Below, one piece after another: positions 18,508 to 30,000 of a DNA stretch of 64,000 nt. The notes under the pieces were generated by a model, which saw only the letters and a list, made by a program, of their open reading frames with translations, made no database searches and had not been told where the DNA came from. How positions within the stretch are numbered: the first letter of the stretch is position 1; each line of letters begins with the position of its first letter. The DNA comes from Branchiostoma floridae (Eukaryota > Chordata > Leptocardii > Amphioxiformes > Branchiostomatidae), in NCBI RefSeq assembly GCF_000003815.2, contig NC_049985.1:3298967-3362966 (forward strand). Reading direction: 5' to 3'. Position numbers and translations under genes: made by a program.

Positions 18508-21500
18508 TCATTGCCCATTGTTCTTTTTGTAGATGAACTGACAAGTACTTGATACTGTCTTTTCATCTTCATTGCCATATGTAGCATGAAATGCAGCAGA
18601 TACTGCTCCCTCCTCTGTATTTGTAATGATTTGTGCGGAAGCGTCTTTCCCATCGATCTTTTTGTAGACCTGACAAATACTCGTTACTGACTTTTCATCT
18701 TTATTGTCATAGATAGCATGAGATGCAGCAGACGCTGCTCCCTCCTCAGTCTCACTGATGACGTGACGGACAGATTCAGCTTTCTTAGCGTTACATTTGT
18801 AGATGATCTGACAAGTACTAGATACTGCCTTTTCATCTTCATTGCCATATACATGTATGGAATGGGATGCAGCAGGTAAGACTCTCTCCTTGGTCTTATT
18901 GATGACCGGAGGAGAAGATTGTGATTTCTCAGCGTTGCTTTTGTAGATGACCTGACAAGTACTAGATACTGCCTTTTCATCTTCATTGCCATATATGCCA
19001 TGAGATACAGCAGATTCTACTCCCTCCTCGTCGTTATTCGAAATGACGACTTGAGAAGCAGTAGATTCTGCTTTGTCATCGTAAACGTCAGAGATTAGCT
19101 GAGAAGAAACACCCGATACTAACCCTCCCTCATCGCTACTCTCGTAGACAACCTGAGGAGTATCACATACTTCGTTTTCCTCATCTTTTCTCATAGATAG
19201 GCTGACAATACTGACTGGCTGACAAGTATCAGCTACTTTGCTCTTCGCGCTATCGTTCTCGTAGATAGGCTGGGAAGTTGTTGCTTCCAGTACTTCTGTC
19301 ACCTTCTTATCGTTCTCAAAGACAGACTGCGAAGTATCAACTATTATGTTCTCCTCCCTATCGTTCTCATTGACGGACTGACAAGTAGCAAGTACTTCTT
19401 CCGCCTCTTTATCGTTCTCATAGATAGACTGAAAAGGAACAGTTACTTCTTCATCCTCGTTATCATTCTCATAGACAGACTGAGAAGGAACAGTTACTTC
19501 TTCATCCTCGTTATCATTCTCATAGACAGACTGAGAAGGGGCGGATACTTCTTCGTCCTCGTTATCATTCTCATAGACAGACTGAGAAGGGGCGGATACT
19601 TCTTCGTCCTCGTTATCATTCTCATAGACAGACTGAGAAGGGGCGGATACTTCTTCGTCCTCGTTATCATTCTCATAGACAGACTGAGAAGGAACAATTA
19701 CTTCTTTGCCCTCATTATCATTCTCATAGACACACTGAGAAGGAACAGCTTCGTCTACTTCATTGTCATACTCATAGATATTTCTTTGTTGCTCAGCGTC
19801 ATAATCAACTATGTAATTGTTTACTTGGTTGTGGCCTGCCGCAGATTTTAGTGAACGACCTGAGGCAGGTACTGGGTCTAAAGGGGATTTTTTTGTCCTT
19901 AGCATTTGACAAAGTGCAAACACAAGACAACAAGCCACCAGAGACCCAAAAAGTGTTCCTACACCAATACCAACATCAACATTGCTTTCTGTATTGACTA
20001 GTGAAGATGTCGACACTGGAGATGAAGAAAATGGGGACCAAATCGGAGTCGTCATTTCCACATCAACAGAAAGTGTTGTCGATGTGGAACCTCTAGGATT
20101 TACTGCAATACAGACGTACAGACCAGAATCTGCTGCAGTAACATACGTTACGATGATTGTATCATTCGCTCCCACAGTCACTTTTCCACTGGACTCTAGA
20201 GATGCATTCAGTCCAGATGGAAGAGTGACTGTGATATCTGGTGTAGGGATACCTGAAGCTTCACAGACTAAATGTAGAGGCTGCCCTTGTACCGATGTGC
20301 TATAGTTATTCCTCTGAAACCTTAGGATCTTTGGCTTTGTGCAGATGAGATGCTCAAGATCTATCTTTCTAAGCAGCTTTCCGTTGAGGCTGCTGGGTCC
20401 TTTACAAGTCATTTCAAGGCTAGACCATAGATCCTGATCAATGGGATCATTCATCATCTTCCTGATACCAACCATTCTACAGTCACATTGCCATGGGTTA
20501 TGTTTAAGCACCAGTCTAGAGAGTTTGGGAATATTTGAGAACGTACCAGGCTGTATAGTAGTTATCATGTTGTTTCTAAGGTCCAGTCTAGAGAGTTTGG
20601 GAATACTTGAGAACGTACCAGGCTGTATAGTAGTTATCATGTTGTTTTTCAGGTACAACTCTTGGAGCTTGGAAAGATTTGAGAATGTACCAGGCTGAAT
20701 AGTAGTTATCTTGTTGTTTCCAAGGTCCAAGTCTTGGAGCTTGGAAAGATTTGAGAATATACCAGATTGAACGTTAGTTATCTGGTTATAACTCAGAAGC
20801 AAGACATGGAGCTGTGGTAGATTTGAGAATGAGATATGCTGAAGGTTTTTTATCTGGTTATCGTCCAGTTCCAACCATACAAGATTGGGTAGGTTTGAGA
20901 ATGTGCCAGGTTGAATGTCACATATCTTATTCCCTTCAAAGATCAAGCCTGTGAGCTGTGGTAGAGGTGGGAAAGAACCAGGCTGTAAGTGAGATATCTC
21001 ATTCTGTTTAAGATTCAACTCATCGAGCTGTAGTAGGTTTGAGAACATACCAGCCTGAATGCTAGTTATCCGGTTACACTCCAGGTCCAGCCAGTCTAGC
21101 TTGAGTAGGTTTGAGAACGCACCCGGTTGAATGTTAGTTATCTGGTTAAAAGCCAGGGTCAATATTTGCAGTCGGGGTACATTTAGAAATGTTCCAGACT
21201 GAATATCAGTTATCTTGTTTGAATTTAGGTACAACTTTAGGAGTCGCGGTAGGTTTGAGAATGCACCATGCGGAAGGTTAGTTATCTGGTTACCGACTAG
21301 GCTCAGCCATCTTAGCTCGGGTAGGTCTGAAAATGTACCAGGTTGAATGCTACGTATCTGGTTATTGTAAAGTTGCAAATGTCGGAGCATCGAAACGTAT
21401 GAGAATGTTTCATTTTCTATTGTGAGTATTCTGTTTAACGATAAATCTAGTTTTTCAATTTTTTTGTACCTCAATAGGTCAGAATGGTTCAAGGATGTAA

Positions 21501-21681
21501 TGTTGTTGTCTCTTAATTCCAGCGTAGTAATGCCTGCGGGTAGATATTGGGGCACACTGCTGAGGTCTTTCTGGTTGCATCTGCATACTGGTGAACAGGT
21601 GATGCTACAGGCTTCGGTTGTTCCGGCTTCCCGCAAAGCGACGAGCAGAAGAACCAGTAGTGGCTTCAGCTTGTTGGACAT
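18508..21681 (-). CDS. LRR-Ig transmembrane receptor 1 with YxN-repeat tail
   Basis: A single uninterrupted frame of 1057 codons. Signal peptide about 1-24; LRRNT with Cys cluster (CSITCSPVCRC); fourteen 24-residue LRRs about 54-389; LRRCT (NPWQCDC) about 390-447; one Ig-like domain about 448-541 (LVCEASG ... DSGLYVC); Ser/Thr-rich stalk; transmembrane segment about 569-593; cytoplasmic tail of about 460 residues. The tail has eight YEND motifs, mostly in 17-residue units (SVYENDNEDEEVSAPSQ), two units where Tyr is lost (SVNEND, SVFEND), and a distal block of four units of about 47 residues with YGNEDEK or YDNKDEK. Tyr-x-Asn is the Grb2 SH2 consensus, so the tail may be a phosphotyrosine docking array (inference). 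LRR-Ig receptors are expanded in amphioxus. Ligand unknown. Confidence 0.85.
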   Translation of the reverse strand: MSNKLKPLLVLLLVALREAGTTEACSITCSPVCRCNQKDLSSVPQYLPAGITTLELRDNNITSLNHSDLLRYKKIEKLDLSLNRILTIENETFSYVSMLRHLQLYNNQIRSIQPGTFSDLPELRWLSLVGNQITNLPHGAFSNLPRLLKLYLNSNKITDIQSGTFLNVPRLQILTLAFNQITNIQPGAFSNLLKLDWLDLECNRITSIQAGMFSNLLQLDELNLKQNEISHLQPGSFPPLPQLTGLIFEGNKICDIQPGTFSNLPNLVWLELDDNQIKNLQHISFSNLPQLHVLLLSYNQITNVQSGIFSNLSKLQDLDLGNNKITTIQPGTFSNLSKLQELYLKNNMITTIQPGTFSSIPKLSRLDLRNNMITTIQPGTFSNIPKLSRLVLKHNPWQCDCRMVGIRKMMNDPIDQDLWSSLEMTCKGPSSLNGKLLRKIDLEHLICTKPKILRFQRNNYSTSVQGQPLHLVCEASGIPTPDITVTLPSGLNASLESSGKVTVGANDTIIVTYVTAADSGLYVCIAVNPRGSTSTTLSVDVEMTTPIWSPFSSSPVSTSSLVNTESNVDVGIGVGTLFGSLVACCLVFALCQMLRTKKSPLDPVPASGRSLKSAAGHNQVNNYIVDYDAEQQRNIYEYDNEVDEAVPSQCVYENDNEGKEVIVPSQSVYENDNEDEEVSAPSQSVYENDNEDEEVSAPSQSVYENDNEDEEVSAPSQSVYENDNEDEEVTVPSQSVYENDNEDEEVTVPFQSIYENDKEAEEVLATCQSVNENDREENIIVDTSQSVFENDKKVTEVLEATTSQPIYENDSAKSKVADTCQPVSIVSLSMRKDEENEVCDTPQVVYESSDEGGLVSGVSSQLISDVYDDKAESTASQVVISNNDEEGVESAVSHGIYGNEDEKAVSSTCQVIYKSNAEKSQSSPPVINKTKERVLPAASHSIHVYGNEDEKAVSSTCQIIYKCNAKKAESVRHVISETEEGAASAASHAIYDNKDEKSVTSICQVYKKIDGKDASAQIITNTEEGAVSAAFHATYGNEDEKTVSSTCQFIYKKNNGQ
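19430..19735 (-). repeat. 51-bp coding minisatellite in LRR-Ig gene 1
   Basis: About six head-to-tail 51-bp units encode the 17-residue SVYENDNEDEEV repeat. The three central copies (about 19536-19690) are virtually identical at the DNA level, implying recent expansion or homogenisation. Being a multiple of three, the unit count can vary without breaking the frame. Confidence 0.85.
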
Positions 21682-23814
21682 TTTCTGTCAGAAAATATCA
21701 AATGCTGTCACAAAACAATTGGAATTTGAAAGGATACATGAATGAATATTTTACTGCACAAGTTCTGAGGATTGAGGACCAGATCACCTAGAATACCTGG
21801 CTTGTTGTGGCGTAATCTATGATTCGCCATTTTACGTGACAATTGTCTGATTCCTTAAGCTACAAATTCTTAAAGTTATCTGCTTAAAGTAAGTAAGGTA
21901 AGGCGTAAAGCTCTGTTTTTGGGGGGGGGACTGATGTGGCCCTTTGTTCTCAGCAATGTTTCTTCCTTTCCTGTTCCGACGCTTGACCAACCCTTTTGAT
22001 TAAGGATAGAAGGCATAATATCACCTAATCCCCCAGTTTGTTCTCGGCAATATTTCTATATACCTGTTCTTCTTTAAAGCATTTTTAAGGACTTGAGGAA
22101 CAAATTTCAAGATTTCAAAAGACTGATGTAAAGCTAGCTGAAGTCAGTGACTTGTTACTGTTGTTGTCGTAATTTGTCCTTTTGGATTTGTGATATCGGC
22201 AGCAATGTACGTAAGACCTTCAGACTCTGTGAGAGCGCTTTAAATTCTCAGAATTTCTCCCTCTGATTCCAGTTTTACTATCAGAAGGAAGGTAGTTGGG
22301 GGNNNNNNNNNNNNNNNNNNNNNNNNNNNNNNNNNNNNNNNNNNNNNNNNNNNNNNNNNNNNNNNNNNNNNNNNNNNNNNNNNNNNNNNNNNNNNNNNNN
22401 NNAATCTGTCAGTTTCCTTTTTGACACTCTGATCACATGCCTGTTCCTCGGAGCCAAACCTTGAAAGGTAAGTAAGGCTTGGATATAAAGTCTCTTTTGA
22501 CCAAAGAGGTTTGCTCCTCATTTTTGTCCTTTACAGTCAAATCTGGCAAACATAGCTAGTATATGTAATGTTGAATGATCTTTCAGGACCAAAGGAGAGG
22601 CAGGGGGCCCAATATTCTTAAGCAAAGTCGTCTCTGTGACCAAAGAGGACGAAGCAAGTAGCAGACAAATTTCGTAAAGCTTTTTCGTCTACATGATCAC
22701 ATGTCTCATAATGCTAAACATCCTGTACATCCCTTTGATCATACAGAGAAGAGCATTCTACTAAAAGAGTACTACTTTCAATCTTACGATGAAATTGTTC
22801 TGGCTAAAGTTAAGAGAGACTATCTATTTAATGTTCTCGGCATTCTCAAAGACAGTCTTACGAGTGTTCATCTTACCAATCGCCATGTTATGATTGTCTT
22901 CTTGACAATATAGGAAAGGACCTTTCATCATAAAGGAATTACAGCCCTGTCTCCACCTGGCTCAGACTTAAGTAGGAGATTTGTAACGTACCAACCCCCC
23001 CCCCCCCCCCCCCCATGTCGCCAGGTCTGACCAGGTGGACTGAACGTTGCAACGTCGCCAATGCTCTTTTATGGTCACCGTGATATTTTCTACGTTGTTC
23101 TGCCTCCGCTTAAGCACAAAGGTACAGGTTCATGCCTTGCAAGTTTGTTCACCATAAGTACAATGGCAATACGGTTTAATTAGAGTTTGAATTATAGTTA
23201 TAAGTGGCACATTAGAGTATGGCTTTTGTGCATACGTCACCTGGAACTTGCGCAGTGGGCTTGCTGTTTGGCCAATGAAGTTTAAGACACTTGTTCTTTG
23301 TGAATTAGTTTTATTTTTCGTAAGGGTCTTGGCAGAGATAATATCAAAACGAAGCACCCTCTATGTCTCTTAACGTCGAATCCCACAAATCTTGCTTCCA
23401 GGTCTTTATTCCTTCCGATATGCAGACAATCAAATCAATTTCCGCATATGACGTCATAGGGCAGGTGATCTTTTGAGAAACAGAAAGCAGACATTATGAA
23501 ATTTGCGTGTCATTGGTTTGACGTCCAAAGCCGAAATGCGTCGCTGGTGGTGGTGTCAAAATTTCCTTAAAGTAGTAAACGAGAGTTTCCAAAGTAAAAA
23601 TCACCATAGATGGTTTCTATGACATAGAAAGATTGGATATCACTTACTTCTGAGAAATACTAGCTGTCGTGAAAAAAATGACGAGATACGAAAGGTAAAA
23701 TTACATATGTAATACTTCTTCAGGTAATTTGCTTGTACGACTTCAGGAATTTGTTTTACACTACCTCATTGTCTGGTAAGAAGGAGGAGTCATGACGTAT
23801 GTCCTTCTTTATTC
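21682..23814. other. Upstream flank of LRR-Ig gene 1
   Basis: No gene seen. It contains an assembly gap at 22303-22402, a sequence resembling the flank repeats of 28012-28800 (22480-22640), a poly-C run near 22987-23013 that probably marks a difficult assembly site, and the end of duplication unit 1. Confidence 0.5.
22303..22402. other. Assembly gap
   Basis: 100 N placeholder in the 5' flank of LRR-Ig gene 1. Confidence 0.95.
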
Positions 23815-24579
23815 TTAATGAGAACTAGCTTTTACACACAATAAAGCACAATGACCCAGGCGATAATAGGTAGTGCTACAATCCGATGCAATGAAAATGT
23901 GGAATATCACTAGTACGTCAGCAGACAAAAGTCCGTCCTTTCCCCTTGTATTATGGATAAAATACCCCTTTCACGTTTTCAATACTGCAGTAGCGACGTT
24001 TTGAACACCTTTACTCTGACTTCACAGTACTAATACTTTCACGACTACTGTTAGGCAAAGTAGTACAGGGTAAAACATGGCACTACGTATGATACAGTTC
24101 AAATTCGAGAAACAGTTTAAGAGATTATGTTCAACAAACAGTTCAGCAAATGTACAACAAAAGTCAATGTTCAAGAACAATCTATAATATTATTTACTAC
24201 GTATAACTTTCACTGAAAGTCTTATAATACTTACTGTGAGAATAAGGCTACAATGCAGCTGAATAATATAGAACTTCGCAGTACAAGTCTTGGCAACAAC
24301 AACCTAGTCTTGAATTAACACACACATGTGAATATTTCTACTGAAAATCTATTTGGATATAAAATAACTTATGGCAATCTCCGCTAACAAGAAGGTCAAT
24401 AACAGGGCACAAGGTCCGAAATGTGAAATTCTGACAAAAAGTAAAGTCTTCTAAATATCGCCTCATTTTTTCGTCATTTTGTTTTTAATTGTACTTGTTT
24501 CTAAATTGTAGTTCTCCCAGATTATTTGGCTGCGAAAACGCAGATTCTGGTCTCTCATTGTAACCTTTGGGGTGCGTGT

Positions 24580-24690
24580 GTCTGTCTGTCTGTCTGTCTT
24601 TGTGTCTGTCGAGAACGCCCGGATAGATTGTCTTGAAATTTGTATCTGGGTAGGAATTGTGTAGGGCCTCAAAATTATTAGATTTTGGGC
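24580..24690 (+). repeat. Dispersed repeat with gtctgtc run, second copy
   Basis: tgtctgtctgtctgtctttg is followed by gagaacgcccggatagattg and a ttgtatctgggtagg segment. The order matches the minus strand of 8636-8745. It lies just downstream of LRR-Ig gene 2. Family not identified. Confidence 0.4.
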
Positions 24691-24764
24691 CCTCTATTAT
24701 TTTGTTAAGATATTGCAGCGGAACTTCCGGTTTTGACATCTTATTTCTTGACATGCTGTGATTA

Positions 24765-27080
24765 TTATTTTTGAGTGGCAGATAGCTTTTTGGACGGAGA
24801 GCATGTCGTGTAGGTTCGGCTAGTGGCGGATTTTATTTTCTCATCGTCAATGTCAGAGATGAGCTGAGAAGAAACATGTAATACCGCCCCTGCCACATCG
24901 TTATTCTCGTAGACAACCAGAGGAGTATCACATACGTTTTCCTCGCTATGGTTCTCATAAAGAGACTGACAAGTTGTGGCTACTTCCTCTGCCTGGTTAC
25001 TGTTCTCATAGACGGAATGTAAAGTATAGGCTACTATGTTCTCATCACATTCGTTCTTATAAAGAGACTGGCAAATTGGGGCTACTTTTTTTCCCTCTAT
25101 AGTATTCTGATAGACAGACTGAGAAGTTGAGGCTACTATTTCCTCCGCAGCATGGACAGTCTGACAAGTAGAAACTGTTTCTTCCTCCTCGTTATTGTTT
25201 TCACAAACAGACTTAGAAGTAGCGGCTTCATTTCCCCCATCGTTATCGTTATCATAGACAGACTGGGAAGTTGTAGCTACTATTTCTTCCTCACTATCAT
25301 TCTCATAGACGGACTGACAAGAAGCAACTGTTTCTTCCCCCTCGTTGTCGTTCTCATAAACAGACAGAGATGTACCAACTTCTTCTTCTTCATCGTTCTC
25401 GTAGACAGACTGAGGGGAAGCAGCTTCTTCTACTTCATTGTCATTCTCATAGATATTTCTTTGTTGTCCAGCGTCATCATCAACTACGTACTTGTTATTA
25501 GCTTGCTCGTGACCTGCCAACGGTTTGCTGACTTTCGTAGATTTCAGCGCACGAACTGATGCAGGTACTGGGTCTGAGGGGGTCTTTTTTGTCCTTAGCA
25601 TTTGACAAAGTCCAAAGACAATACCACAAGTCACCAGCAACCCAAAAGGTGTTCCTACACCAACACCAATGTCAACATTGCTTACTGCATTGCCCAGTGA
25701 AGGTGTTGACACTGGAGATGAAGAAAATGGGGACCAAATCGGAGTTGTCATTTCCGCACCAACAGAAAGTGTTTTCGATGTGGAACCTCTAGGATTTACT
25801 GCAATACAGACGTATATACCAGAATCTGCTGCAGTAATATACGAGATGATGATGGTACCATTCACTCCCACAGTCACTTTCCCACTGGAGTCATTCAGTC
25901 CAGATGGAAGGATAACTGTGATGTCTGGTGTAGGGGCACCTGAAGCTTCACAGACTAAATGTAAAGGCTGCCCCTGTATCAATTTGCTATCGTTGTTGCT
26001 TTGAAATCTTACAATCTTAGGTTTTGTACAGATCAGATGCTCGGGATCTATATTTCTAATCAACTTTCCGTTGAGGCTGCTAGGTCCTTTACACGTAATG
26101 TCAAGGCTAAACCATAGATTCTGAGCATTAGATTCATTCATCATCTTCCTGATACCAACCATTCTACAGTCACATTGCCATGGGTTATGTTTAAGCACGA
26201 GTTTCGAGAGTTTTGGGAGAGCTGAGAACGTACCAGGCTGAAGAGTAGTTATCGTGTTGTTTTCCAGGTACAAGTCTTGGAGCTGGGAAAGATTTGAGAA
26301 TGTACCAGATGGAATGGTAGTTATCTGATTAGAAGTTAGTCCCAACGTTTGCAACTGGGATAGATTAGAGAGTGCTGTTGGATGAATGATACTTATCTGG
26401 TTAGAGGTCAGGGACAACCATTCAAGCAGAGGCACATTTAAGAATATGCCAGCCTGAATGCTAGTTATCTTGTTATCGTTCAGTAACAACCATTTTAGCT
26501 GTAGTAGGTTTGAGAATGCACCCGGTTGAATGTTAATTATTTGGTTAGAGGCTAGGTACAGCCGTTCAAGCCGAGATACATTTAAGAATATGCCAGACTG
26601 AATGACACTTATCTGATTAGAATCTAGGTACAAACTTCTTAGCTGTGGTAGATTTGAGAATTGACTATGCCGAAGTTTAGTTATCTGGTTGCAAACTAGG
26701 GTCAGCCATCTCAGCTCGGGTAGGTCTGAGAACGTACCAGGTTGAATACTACGTATCTGGTTATTGTTTAGGCGCAAATGCTGAAGCCTTGAAAGGTATG
26801 AGAATGTTTCATTCTCTATTGTGAGTATTCTGTTAAACCGTAAAGCTAGTTTTTCGAGCTTTTTGTACCTCAATAGATCAGAATGGTTTAAGGATGTAAT
26901 GTTATTGTCCTGCAATTCAAGGATAGTGATGCTTGTGGGTAGATATTGGGGCACACTGCTGAGCCCTTTCTGTTTGCATCTGCATACTGGTGAACAGCTG
27001 CTGCTGCAGGCTTCGGTTGTTCCGGCTTCCCACAAAGTGATTAGCAGAAGAACCAGTAGTGTCTTCAGCTTGTTTGGCAT
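24765..27080 (-). CDS. LRR-Ig transmembrane receptor 2 with YxN-repeat tail
   Basis: A single frame of 771 codons, paralogue of 18508-21681. Signal peptide (PNKLKTLLVLLLITLWEAG), LRRNT, ten 24-residue LRRs about 54-293 against fourteen in gene 1, LRRCT (NPWQCDC), Ig-like domain (LVCEASGAPTPDITV ... DSGIYVC), stalk almost identical to gene 1 (TTPIWSPFSSSPVST), transmembrane segment and a tail of about 275 residues. The tail has ten Tyr-x-Asn motifs (YEND, YDND, YQNT, YKNE, YENS, YENH, YENN), but the units are more divergent than in gene 1. The distal YGNEDEK block of gene 1 is absent: similarity stops after SSQLISD. Extracellular stretches such as the juxtamembrane region are better conserved than the tail. 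Confidence 0.85.
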   Translation of the reverse strand: MPNKLKTLLVLLLITLWEAGTTEACSSSCSPVCRCKQKGLSSVPQYLPTSITILELQDNNITSLNHSDLLRYKKLEKLALRFNRILTIENETFSYLSRLQHLRLNNNQIRSIQPGTFSDLPELRWLTLVCNQITKLRHSQFSNLPQLRSLYLDSNQISVIQSGIFLNVSRLERLYLASNQIINIQPGAFSNLLQLKWLLLNDNKITSIQAGIFLNVPLLEWLSLTSNQISIIHPTALSNLSQLQTLGLTSNQITTIPSGTFSNLSQLQDLYLENNTITTLQPGTFSALPKLSKLVLKHNPWQCDCRMVGIRKMMNESNAQNLWFSLDITCKGPSSLNGKLIRNIDPEHLICTKPKIVRFQSNNDSKLIQGQPLHLVCEASGAPTPDITVILPSGLNDSSGKVTVGVNGTIIISYITAADSGIYVCIAVNPRGSTSKTLSVGAEMTTPIWSPFSSSPVSTPSLGNAVSNVDIGVGVGTPFGLLVTCGIVFGLCQMLRTKKTPSDPVPASVRALKSTKVSKPLAGHEQANNKYVVDDDAGQQRNIYENDNEVEEAASPQSVYENDEEEEVGTSLSVYENDNEGEETVASCQSVYENDSEEEIVATTSQSVYDNDNDGGNEAATSKSVCENNNEEEETVSTCQTVHAAEEIVASTSQSVYQNTIEGKKVAPICQSLYKNECDENIVAYTLHSVYENSNQAEEVATTCQSLYENHSEENVCDTPLVVYENNDVAGAVLHVSSQLISDIDDEKIKSATSRTYTTCSPSKKLSATQK

Positions 27081-30000
27081 TTTCTGTTAGAAAAGATTAA
27101 ACGCTGTCACAAAAACATTTTCTATACGCCCCGTTACAATGGATTGAGCCCCTTCAAAAAAGCAAACGATTCAATTTGAAAGTGAAAAAACTACCTTGGA
27201 CAATGCAAATACTGTATACTTAGCGTCTGTGATGACCAGTGACACAATTGCTCCTTGAGCACTTTTACACAGCTTTGGCGTGTAACTTGAAATTACTAGG
27301 TTGGAAACATAAGCTCGAAATTTCAGTTGTGTCTGTAGTCAATAATGTGACAGAATTGACTTTTGTAGACTTCCCGAATGTTGGACTAGTCCTGTCAGGA
27401 TGACTGAGGACCGGAACACTCAGAGCTGGTGGCATACATGTATTGGCCTATTCTCTGACCACTCTGAAAGTTTTACCATTGATATTGTGCAATTGTCTGG
27501 CACTCTAAGCCACAAATCATTGTTCTTTAAAGCCAAACCAAATAAGAAAAGTGAGTAAGGCGTAATGTTTTTTTGGGGGGAGGGAGGCGGGGTTTATCAT
27601 GTCCCTTTCTTCTTAGCAACGTTTCTTCCTTACTTGCTCTGCGGCTTAACAATTCCTTTTGACCATGGATTCGGAGGGATCTCCTAATCCTCCAATTTGT
27701 TCTCAGTGATATTTCTTCCGTATTATTTCTTCTTTAAAGCACAGCCTTGTAAAGATTTGAGGGGCAAATTTCAAAGATTCTAAAAGACTTTTTGAAGTTT
27801 TGTCTCTATGTATTATTGTTGGTCCTGTATGTTTTTGGATTTGTAATTAAATCCAGGAAGACTTAGCATGGAAGCCTCGAAAACAAAGTATGTAAGGCTT
27901 AATCGTCTCTTTTGGCCAGTGCGGGAGCGTAAGGGACCTTTAATCCATCTGTTGTTTTCGTACCAATCTCGTAAGCAAGGTAAGAAGGCTTAGTCGTCTA
28001 TGTGACCAAAAGGCGTAAAAGTGTCTTTTGACCAGAGAGAGTTGCTCCTAATTCTTGTCCTATGAAGTCAAACTTCGTAAACATAGCTAGTATATAGAAG
28101 GCTTAATCATCTTTTTTTTAAAATCTATCTAAATTATCTTTCCTCCGTTCTCGGAAACAAAGTAAGCAACACTAAATCTCCCATTCTGAATGGGGAGAAA
28201 GACTCTAATTCGTCAGCTTTTCTATTAGTTATCTTTCTTCCTTGCTTCTTCTTTAAAGCCCAACCTCGACTTGTAAGTAAAGTGATCGTCTCATGTGGGG
28301 TGGGATTGGACTCGTCCAATTCTTCAGTTTGATTTTTAGTATTAAGATTTCTTGCTTGTTTCTTACAGCGAAACCGTAAAAAAAAGTAAGTAGGGCTTAA
28401 AGGCTTAAAAGTCTAAGGCTTACAGGCGTGAAAGTGTCTTTTGACCAGAGAGAGTTGCTCCTCATTCTTGTCCTATGAAGTCAAACTTCACAAACATAGC
28501 TAGTAGGCTTAATCATCTTTTTGGACTAGAGGTGGGTATAGGGAGACCAATCTCGCAAGCAAGGTAAGAAGGCTTAGTCGTCTCTGTGACCAAAGAGCGG
28601 ACGAATCTTGGCTTACAGGCGTAAAAGTGTCTTTTGACCAGAGAGAGTTGCTCCTAATTCTTGTCCTATGAAGTCAAACTTTGTAAACATAGCTAGTATA
28701 TAGAAGGCTTAACCATTTTTGGACTAAAGGGTGGTATAGGGAGACCAATCTCGTAAGCAAGGTAAGATGGCTTAGTCGTCTCTGTAACCAAAGAGCGAAG
28801 AAATCAAATTGCAGACAAACTTCATTAAGCCCTTTTACATCTTCACGATCACATCTGGACATCATGTAAATCCCTTTGACCATACAGATCTTAGTAGCTT
28901 TCTATTGCTTAAGTACTGCTTTCAACTGTGCGATGGGATTGTTCAGGATAAAGAAAACAGAGACTACCGATTTAATGTTCTAACTTCAAGACAGGGTCCC
29001 GACTTGCTCAAAGACAAGATTACCTGTGTTTTACTAAAACGATTTGTTGTTTTTGTAGCCTTTCATTGCAAAGGTGACTGATTTCAACTTTACGATGGAA
29101 TTGGTCTGGCTAAAGATAACAGAGAACATCTATCTCTTATCGACTAGCTCAAAGACAGTCTTACCAGTGTTCTCATGTCCTATCTTGATCAATCGTTCTT
29201 TTATGGATTGTTCTCTCGACAATGCAGCAACCATTATCAAAGAACTTCACAAACTTCAATTCAGCCCCGCCTTTACCTGGCTCAGACATGAATAGCAGAC
29301 TTAAAGAAAGGTAACTCCCCAATGTCGCCCCATGCAGAGTGTGACTACTTGACAAAACGTTGCGACGTCGAGAATACTCATATATTGTTATATTTTCCAC
29401 ATTCTTCTGGGTCCGCTAGCGCATAGATGTACAGATTCATGCCTTGCAATTTCTTTCACCTAATTACAATGCCAACATGCCATCTAGTGGTCAATGTTTC
29501 TTTTCGTTCAGAATTCCCAAAATACTTAGAGATTAAATCTGGCAAACAATACATACTATCCTACCCAGATACAAGAAATACAGATAAATGATATATCTTT
29601 TAAAATATCTAGGAAGTAATTTTTGTAAAAACTAAAGGATTATTCTCCCAATTTACCATGACAATGACAGAAATTACAATTTGCTGTGATAATGTTGAAA
29701 ACAATGATATCGGTCTGCTCAGACCCAGCACTATAACGCTAGTTTACCTTTATCCGCGGGGTAACCTTTATCCGTTGTATATAAAATCAGAGTATTTAGG
29801 GATATCAAGTCGACAGGCGGCTGTTTCAGACCGTAATTCTATGACAATATTGCAATTTCAATCCAACGTCCGTCGACTAGATTCCCCTAGATATCTTGTT
29901 TTTAAAAACAACGGATATAGGTTACCATGTGGATAAAGGTGAACTACTGTTACGTTGTCTGTTGACTTATCGTTAAAAGTAGCACCAAATAAATCAAGGC

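Larger units (their letters stand above)
16880..23350. repeat. Segmental duplication, unit 1 (with LRR-Ig gene 1)
   Basis: Landmarks recur in order in 23815-30490: 'tagaactt-gca--acaagtctt' (near 17683 and 24270), the LRR-Ig gene, the aacatagctagtat motif (22548 and 28080), 'gaccatacag' (about 22738 and 28878), and 'tgctgtttggccaatgaagtt' (about 23261 and 30408). Identity is moderate, so the duplication is not recent. Boundaries are approximate. Confidence 0.75.
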
